From: Companilactobacillus metriopterae
GTDB taxonomy: Bacteria > Bacillota > Bacilli > Lactobacillales > Lactobacillaceae
Direction: 5' to 3'
Assembly: GCF_004117915.1 (NCBI RefSeq)
Contig: NZ_RSTD01000001.1
Coordinates: 124,001 to 188,000 of the forward strand
DNA length: 64,000 nt
Shown here: one piece after another, positions 59,681 through 64,000 of the stretch
Layout of the letters: each line of letters starts with the position of its first letter
How positions within the stretch are numbered: position 1 is the stretch's first letter
The notes under the pieces: generated by a model
What the model was told of the DNA's origin: nothing
Databases searched by the model: none
The model's input: the letters and a program-made list of their open reading frames with translations, nothing else
Program-made: the position numbers and the translations under genes

Positions 59681-59926
59681 ATGCATTGGTTATGGGCTTT
59701 GATTGTAGGATCGATTATTGGTGCAATTGCCGGATCGGTTACCAATAAAGGAGAATCTATGGGATGGATTGCTAATATAATGGCTGGTGTTGTGGGGTCA
59801 TTCATTGGAGAAGGAATATTGGGATCATGGGGTCCACAACTTGCTGGAATGGCAATTGTTCCATCTTTAGTAGGTGCAGTTATTCTCGTATTGTTTGTAT
59901 CTTTTGTATTAAGAAAAAGAGCTTGA
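59681..59926 (+). CDS. GlsB/YeaQ/YmgE-family membrane protein
   Basis: An 81-residue protein with three helices. HWLWALIVGSIIGAIAGS, the GIANIMAGVVGSFIGEGILG-like centre and VGAVILVLFVSFVLRKRA fit the transglycosylase-associated (GlsB/YeaQ/YmgE) family of general stress membrane proteins; the mechanism is unknown. The ATG follows a strong AAGGAGGG; the frame start upstream at 59642 has none. Leads the small stress cluster. Confidence 0.88.
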   Translation: MHWLWALIVGSIIGAIAGSVTNKGESMGWIANIMAGVVGSFIGEGILGSWGPQLAGMAIVPSLVGAVILVLFVSFVLRKRA

Positions 59927-59939
59927 GGAGGATCACATC

Positions 59940-60075
59940 ATGGGTATTAAAGAATGTTTTTACTTTTATGGCTGTTAGTACATTGATTGTCGGAGGAGTA
60001 CTTATAGGAGGAACTGTTGTTGCTGCTAAAGGTATAGATAAAGCTGGAGATAAATTACAAAAAAAGGTTCATTAG
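59940..60075 (+). pseudogene. small single-helix membrane protein, frameshifted near the start
   Basis: A strong GAGGAGG site precedes ATG (59940), giving MGIKECFYFYGC and a stop. Dropping one base after codon 4 gives MGIKNVFTFMAVSTLIVGG then VLIGGTVVAAKGIDKAGDKLQKKVH, a plausible 44-residue protein with one helix and a basic amphipathic tail. Either it is broken, or translation starts at the internal ATG of MAVSTL. I do not recognise a family. Confidence 0.6.
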
Positions 60076-60101
60076 AAATATATTTAAAAGGAGATATTAA
60101 T

Positions 60102-60275
60102 ATGAGTGTTGATAGCAAAAAAGATATGATTAAAGGAAAAACCAATGAGACAGTTGGAAAAGCAACTGACGATAATAAGAAAGAACTAAAAGGTAAGATT
60201 CAAGAAAAAGTTGAACAAGCCAAAGAAAAAGCTGATAAGGTTGCTGAAAAAATTAACAAAAAGTCTGAAAAGTAA
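60102..60275 (+). CDS. CsbD-family stress protein
   Basis: A 57-residue, highly charged protein: MSVDSKKDMIKGKTNETVGK then ATDDNKKELKGKIQEKVEQA. The KGKxNETVGKATDD pattern is that of the CsbD family of general stress proteins, likely unfolded or helical; function is unknown. AAAAGGAGA precedes the ATG. It is the third gene of the stress cluster and looks intact. Confidence 0.85.
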   Translation: MSVDSKKDMIKGKTNETVGKATDDNKKELKGKIQEKVEQAKEKADKVAEKINKKSEK

Positions 60276-60288
60276 TATCGAATTAACC

Positions 60289-60320
60289 ACATCTTTTAAA
60301 TTAGATGTTTTTTTTTATTA
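60289..60320 (+). terminator. terminator after csbD
   Basis: ACATCT pairs with AGATGT around an AT-rich loop, followed by a long T-run. Confidence 0.65.
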
Positions 60321-60347
60321 TCTAAATTTAAATATTTATAAAAAAAG

Positions 60348-60376
60348 TTGACAAAAAATAATGATTATTTTATAGT
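60348..60376 (+). promoter_or_regulatory. promoter of the M4 protease
   Basis: A consensus TTGACA (60348-60353) and TATAGT (60371-60376) are separated by 17 bases, near optimal. The TSS would leave a leader of about 30 bases before the TGGAGG site. Confidence 0.75.
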
Positions 60377-60413
60377 GAAAAGGTTCACAAAAACATATGG
60401 AGGATTCAAACTT

Positions 60414-61706
60414 ATGAAAAAAAATTTTTTAGTTTCTATATTCGCCACATTGCTTTTGATAGGTGGAATAGGTACTACAACTGTTAAGGCTACAAGTGCC
60501 TTAAATGAAGGGGATATTCCTTTAGTAGAACCATCAAAATTAAATAAAGTAAAAAATAATAATGTTACTAAAGATTTACCAGATGGAATAACTGAAAATG
60601 ATGTAGTTGGAGTTATTGGAACGGGTAAAGATATGTATGGTAATGACGTTCAGTTGAATCTGTCTAAAGATTTATTTGGAAATTATTACTTTGACGATCA
60701 GACTAATAATACTAGAATTCAAGTTTCAAATTACAAGAATATGGGATCATTATATACAAAAGATAACCAGGTATCTCTAATTTTTCAACTATTTGGTGTA
60801 TCAGATGCATACCCTGATTTAAATGATAGTAACAAAAAAAGAGGTTTAGTTATCTCAAAATCAACTACCGTAAATGATCCTAGTGCCGTTGAATTATATA
60901 AAAAGGCGAAGGAAAGTCTTAAATATTACAAAGACACATTTAATTATAAAGGCACGCATAATAATGGAAAGAAGAACAGACTTGCATTAGTTGTGGATGC
61001 TTCAAATGAAAACAATTGGTTCAATGCTCAGATGGTACCTTCAGTGGTCGATGAAGGTACAGCTATTATAACTGGTATTGGTGGAGAGACATCTGAACAA
61101 ACATCTTCATCTGGAGAAAAGTGGATTGGTTATGGTGAAAATTTTGCGAAATCAGAAACAACAGTTGCTCATGAATATGCACACATAATTGCAAAAAACT
61201 TAATGAATGACAATGCGTCAAATAATGAAGTTTCAGCAGGTAAAGAAGCCATTGCAGATATGTTTGCTGCGAGTCAAACAAGAAAATGGAATGTAATGGA
61301 TGGAACACATACTAATAAAGAAAATTGGGAAATTGGTAGGGATTTAGCTGATCCTTCGAGTCATATTGATGCCTTTAGTGGTTTACCATTTCCTGATAAG
61401 TATTCTGACTTAGCAAATGCTAACTATGATCCTCATAATATGGGTACCGTAGTTGGGAAAGCTTATTACCTATTAACAGAAGGTGAAAAGTTTAATGGCT
61501 ATGATGTAAAAGGTATCGGATTTAAAAATTCTGAACAATTACTATATAAGGCTGTTAGTTATTTAGGTCATGAGGTACCTTATACTGGTTTTTCGTCAAT
61601 AAGACAAGCTTTTGAAAAAGCAGCAGCGGATAATTATCCTGAATATATACAAAATATTCAGGATGCATTTAACGCTACAGAGATTCCATCAAGCAGCAAT
61701 AACTAA
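60414..61706 (+). CDS. secreted M4 (thermolysin-like) metalloprotease
   Basis: A 430-residue secreted protease. After a signal peptide (KKNFLVSIFATLLLIGGIG, cleavage near VKATS) and only about 35 residues of linker, the whole thermolysin fold can be followed: VVGVIGTGKDMYGNDVQLN, the zinc site HEYAH at residues 253-257, the third ligand in GKEAIADMF (E278), NWEIGRDL, FSGLPFPDKYSD and the active-site histidine in HNMGTVVGKAYYLL (H341). The usual long FTP/PepSY propeptide is missing. The ATG follows TGGAGG. Unlike its neighbours, it is intact. Confidence 0.9.
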   Translation: MKKNFLVSIFATLLLIGGIGTTTVKATSALNEGDIPLVEPSKLNKVKNNNVTKDLPDGITENDVVGVIGTGKDMYGNDVQLNLSKDLFGNYYFDDQTNNTRIQVSNYKNMGSLYTKDNQVSLIFQLFGVSDAYPDLNDSNKKRGLVISKSTTVNDPSAVELYKKAKESLKYYKDTFNYKGTHNNGKKNRLALVVDASNENNWFNAQMVPSVVDEGTAIITGIGGETSEQTSSSGEKWIGYGENFAKSETTVAHEYAHIIAKNLMNDNASNNEVSAGKEAIADMFAASQTRKWNVMDGTHTNKENWEIGRDLADPSSHIDAFSGLPFPDKYSDLANANYDPHNMGTVVGKAYYLLTEGEKFNGYDVKGIGFKNSEQLLYKAVSYLGHEVPYTGFSSIRQAFEKAAADNYPEYIQNIQDAFNATEIPSSSNN

Positions 61707-61745
61707 AAAATAATAGTTTATCGTTACTCAATAATAAACCCTTAC

Positions 61746-63205
61746 TGAACTGAACCCCTTGAGTTGGAGAAATCCAATTCAAGGGATTTTTCTATGGCTA
61801 AATATAATATTGAAACAAAAATTGAAGCAATCAAACTTTATAAGAATGGCATGGATTCTACTACAATTTCTCGTAAATTCGGTATATCTAAAAATGGTAC
61901 GATTCTAAATTGGATTCGTTTATGGGAGAAACATGGATTAGACGGAATCACCAGAACAAAGAGATTGCCAAGATACTAACCTTCCTTCAAAATGAAAGTA
62001 ATTACTTGGTTAGTAAAGAACAATGCCTCATATCCACAAGCAGCTGATTATTTTAATATTTCCAATCAAGGAACTGTTTGGCAATGGAAACGTCAATACG
62101 ACCTTTATGGATATAGCATCTTCTCTGACCACAGGAAGAGAGTTAAGATAATGGCCGACAAAAAGAACTTAACGCCTTCAGAAGAAAATAAACAACTTAA
62201 GAAACGCCTTGAATATTTAGAAGCAGAAAAATGCCTATCTAAAAAATTTAAAGGCCGTAATGGATCGAACAGAGAAAAAGCCGAAGCGATAGATTCACTG
62301 CGGCCTGACTATAGGTTGTCGATGTTGCTTGAAATTGCAGGAATGAGTTCAAGTAGCTACTTTGATGCACGTAAAAGAAACTATGGTTCTCAATATGATA
62401 CTGATGATTTTATAGTTGAAGACATCAAGTCATTGAGAGCAGAAAATAAGGAAGCTGAAAGCCTAGGATATCGTCCATTGACAATCAAGGTAAACACGTT
62501 GCGAAATAGTCGTAATGAATCACCGGTCAACCACAAAAGAATCCTAAGGATAATGCGACAAATGGACTGCTCAGCCATGCTTACAAGAAGAAAGTTGCTA
62601 ATTATAACAGCTATGAAGGAAGTAAAGGCAGAGAACGAAAGAATCATATCATACGTAGGTTAATAACTGACAGACCTTTACAAAAATTGGAACGGACGTC
62701 ACATAAGCAAGATGGGGAACGCAAACAACCGACGAAAGAATATACATTTCTGTTTTCACAGACTTTTATTCTGGAGAGATACTGTCATACAGCACCTCAC
62801 TTCATCCAAATACGGAGTTCATCTTAGAATCGCTTGGGCCAGTTATAGAAATGACCAAAGATACACCATATGTAACCAATATCAGTCTGGAAAATATCAA
62901 AACTAATTGAAGAAAAATAATATAAGACAGAGTATGTCGAGAAAATCTTCTCCTTGTGATAACGTCCCCAACTGAGAGCCTAATACATCAGTTGAAGATC
63001 GGTACAGTTTTAAATCATAAATACGAAACACAAAGGAAACTGGAACGAGCAATATCCAGCTGGGTAAATTATTACAATTACAAGCAAATTAGACAGTCTA
63101 ACAACTGGCTAACTCCAATTGAAATGCGAAAAAATATGCCTAATCACACAATTGTGATCAGACATATTTAATAAAATTCACTCCCACTTTTTGGGGTTCA
63201 CTTCA
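61746..63205 (+). mobile_element. IS3-family (IS150-group-like) insertion sequence, degenerate
   Basis: A 1460-bp element with ends TGAACTGAACCCC (left) and, inverted, TGAAGTGAACCCC (right), 12 of 13 matching. TAC occurs on both sides (61743-61745 and 63206-63208), a 3-bp target duplication as usual for this family. The transposase region is multiply broken, so this copy cannot move on its own. Confidence 0.9.
61794..63171 (+). pseudogene. IS3-family transposase (orfA and orfB), degenerate
   Basis: OrfA starts MAKYNIETKIEAIKLYKNGM with the helix-turn-helix, has an in-frame TAA at 61977-61979, resumes with FKMKVITWLVKNNASYPQ, and shifts near 62233. OrfB begins EAIDSLRPDYRLSMLLEIAGM, then shifts near 62575 and again after TDRPLQKL, the DDE region TDVT/VFTDFYSGE can be followed only in other frames, and the end HQLKIGTVLNHKYETQRKLE is intact. 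So one nonsense and several frameshift lesions. Confidence 0.88.
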
Positions 63206-63271
63206 TACTCAAATCGAATAGGGACTTTTTTATACATTTTCACTTATAAAAATTAAGAAAAATTCAAAGCT

Positions 63272-63292
63272 CTGCACACTTTTCGCACACTT
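63272..63292. repeat. GCACA-repeat, right copy
   Basis: Two GCACA boxes at 63274 and 63285, again 11 bases apart, matching the copy at 56917-56937 at 17 of 21 positions and lying 34 bases before the attR-like core. Confidence 0.4.
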
Positions 63293-63325
63293 ATGTGTTA
63301 CAAATGCTTATGCAGAAGTATTGTT

Positions 63326-63343
63326 GATTCAGGGAGGGATAAT
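63326..63343 (+). repeat. attR-like core
   Basis: GATTCAGGGAGGGATAAT matches the tRNA-Arg 3' end (16 of 18). No tRNA body lies upstream, so it is probably the displaced tRNA 3' end or the other att half. Confidence 0.6.
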
Positions 63344-63348
63344 AAAAA

Positions 63349-63394
63349 AACTCTATACATTTGTATACATGTTTTTAATTTATAGAGTCTTGTA
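63349..63394 (-). terminator. terminator of the HxlR gene
   Basis: On the lower strand ACTCTATA pairs with TATAGAGT around a long AT-rich loop, followed by T residues; it overlaps the gene's last codons. Confidence 0.6.
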
Positions 63395-63731
63395 AATTAA
63401 ATTCATTTCCTAATTTATTCATATATTCAATATGACCTTCGCCCCACTTGCAAAGAACTAACATAATGTCTTTCAAGTTCTCACCATATTCAGTGAATTT
63501 GTACTCTACTTGTGGAATTTTTTCGTCAAATCTCTCTTTGTAAAGAATTCCATCTTCAATTAGTTGACGCAATTGTTCAGTTAAAACTTTTTGTGAAATT
63601 TCAGGAATTTCATTAAGTAGTTGTCCATTTCTATTGATTCCTACTCCAATGTAGCAAAGAATTAGAGGCTTCCATTTTTCAGCAATAACGTCTAAAGATG
63701 CTTCTATTCCAATATGATATTTCTTTTTCAT
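63375..63731 (-). CDS. HxlR-family transcriptional regulator
   Basis: A 118-residue winged-helix regulator: IEASLDVIAEKWKPLILCYI near residue 8, LLNEIPEISQKVLTEQLRQL with the recognition helix, the wing PQVEYKFTEYGENL, and a C-terminal WGEGHIEY block. The usual cysteine of redox-sensing members (in the first helix, C-x-...) is absent at the N-terminus; LCYI and LCKW hold cysteines. HxlR regulators often respond to aldehydes or quinones. It is divergent from a glyoxalase-family gene. Confidence 0.9.
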   Translation of the reverse strand: MKKKYHIGIEASLDVIAEKWKPLILCYIGVGINRNGQLLNEIPEISQKVLTEQLRQLIEDGILYKERFDEKIPQVEYKFTEYGENLKDIMLVLCKWGEGHIEYMNKLGNEFNLQDSIN

Positions 63732-63824
63732 TTATTAGGCCTGCTTACTTGAAAGTGCGTACTGTTTTTTTTGATATTGAAAATATACACTAATTTTATT
63801 CACAATAAAAGGAGAATGAAACTA

Positions 63825-64000
63825 ATGAAAAGATATCCAGTTAATTTTTCACATGTTGGACTTTCAGTACCTGACATAAATAAAGCTGTAAAATTCTATA
63901 CAGAGGTTATGGGTTGGTACGTAATCATGGAACCTACTGATGTAACAGAAGATAACTCTGCAATTGGTGTAATGTCGACAGAAGTATTTGGCGAAAATTG
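63825..64000 (+). CDS. glyoxalase/VOC-family protein, 5' part only
   Basis: The first 58 residues of a VOC-superfamily protein, cut by the window edge. NFSHVGLSVPDINKAVKFYT with the first metal histidine and the VMGWYVIME strand fit lactoylglutathione-lyase-like proteins. AAAGGAGAA precedes the ATG. Divergent from the HxlR gene, which probably regulates it. Confidence 0.8.
   Translation, partial: MKRYPVNFSHVGLSVPDINKAVKFYTEVMGWYVIMEPTDVTEDNSAIGVMSTEVFGEN

Larger units (their letters stand above)
56785..63343. mobile_element. decayed integrative element at tRNA-Arg
   Basis: The segment is bounded by an 18-bp imperfect direct repeat, one copy being the tRNA-Arg 3' end. A degenerate tyrosine integrase reads toward the tRNA at the left end, as in many tRNA-integrated phages and islands. 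No replication, capsid or conjugation gene remains. Cargo is wall-related and stress-related genes plus an M4 protease; two IS copies lie inside. Several genes are frameshifted. Integration is inferred from the repeat plus integrase; boundaries to a few bases are uncertain. Confidence 0.65.

Noticed and set aside
59827-60075. 82-codon frame overlapping the GlsB gene
   Set aside because: The first half is an out-of-frame reading of GlsB. Only the last 40 residues look real, and these belong to the frameshifted small gene starting at 59940.

Overview
The window is AT-rich DNA from a low-GC Firmicute, almost certainly a member of the Lactobacillaceae and possibly a Companilactobacillus-like species (genus is an inference from gene content, low confidence). 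The evidence is the run purB-pcrA-ligA-camS-gatCAB-dagK-rlmD, a WxL-type surface locus with an Mga-type regulator, several SLAP-domain surface proteins, strong AGGAGG ribosome binding sites, T-box and L-box leaders, and CcpA-type cre sites.

Layout. 1-2.1 kb: the 3' end of a WxL-interacting surface protein, convergent with an Mga-like regulator. 2.1-5.5 kb: a lysine-riboswitch-controlled permease (lysP) and a T-box-controlled serS. 5.6-5.8 kb: tRNA-Asn and tRNA-Thr. 5.9-13.5 kb: a seven-gene nucleoside operon (deoC, deoB, deoD, nupC, a purine-base permease, a SorC/DeoR-type regulator and a pyrimidine-nucleoside phosphorylase) behind a perfect palindrome and a near-consensus cre. 13.6-15 kb: a frameshifted NADH oxidase. 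15.3-24.4 kb: YfhO-type membrane protein, glpF-glpK, dtpT, tRNA-Tyr and tRNA-Gln, a GntR regulator and an O-antigen-ligase-like polymerase. 24.4-32 kb: TagA-type and GT4 glycosyltransferases, the NAD salvage pair pncB-nadE, and an operon of a GT-C membrane protein, a GtrB-like GT2, an unknown 144-residue protein and a SprT-like protein. 32-34.6 kb: a small SLAP protein, rbsD-rbsK with a perfect cre, and a cold-shock gene. 34.7-49.5 kb: glucosaminidase, xpt, a divergent PurK-like protein, then the conserved purB to rlmD housekeeping run. 49.5-56.7 kb: an orphan PTS EIIC overlapping an extracytoplasmic alpha/beta hydrolase gene, a permease remnant, glycerate kinase, an APC permease, an oxidoreductase and a DEAD-box helicase.

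The accessory region is 56.7-63.3 kb. A tRNA-Arg(CCT) carries an attL-like 3' end, and an 18-bp near copy of it (16/18) lies 6.5 kb downstream, so I read this as a decayed integrative element. It holds a multiply broken tyrosine integrase next to the tRNA, a truncated IS3-family end, an amidase-SLAP pseudogene cut by that IS end, a frameshifted SLAP protein, a GlsB / small membrane protein / CsbD stress cluster (the middle gene frameshifted), an intact secreted M4 (thermolysin-like) metalloprotease with a consensus promoter, and a degenerate IS3-family element with a 3-bp target duplication, lying inverted to the first IS end. The window closes with a divergent HxlR regulator / glyoxalase-family pair.

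I see no CRISPR array and no recognisable defence system. The most distinctive items are the decayed tRNA-Arg island with one apparently living protease, the PurK-like protein that has lost ATP-grasp landmarks, an RlmD without iron-sulfur cysteines, the orphan EIIC-hydrolase pair, and a His/Met/Gly-rich loop in the lysine permease.
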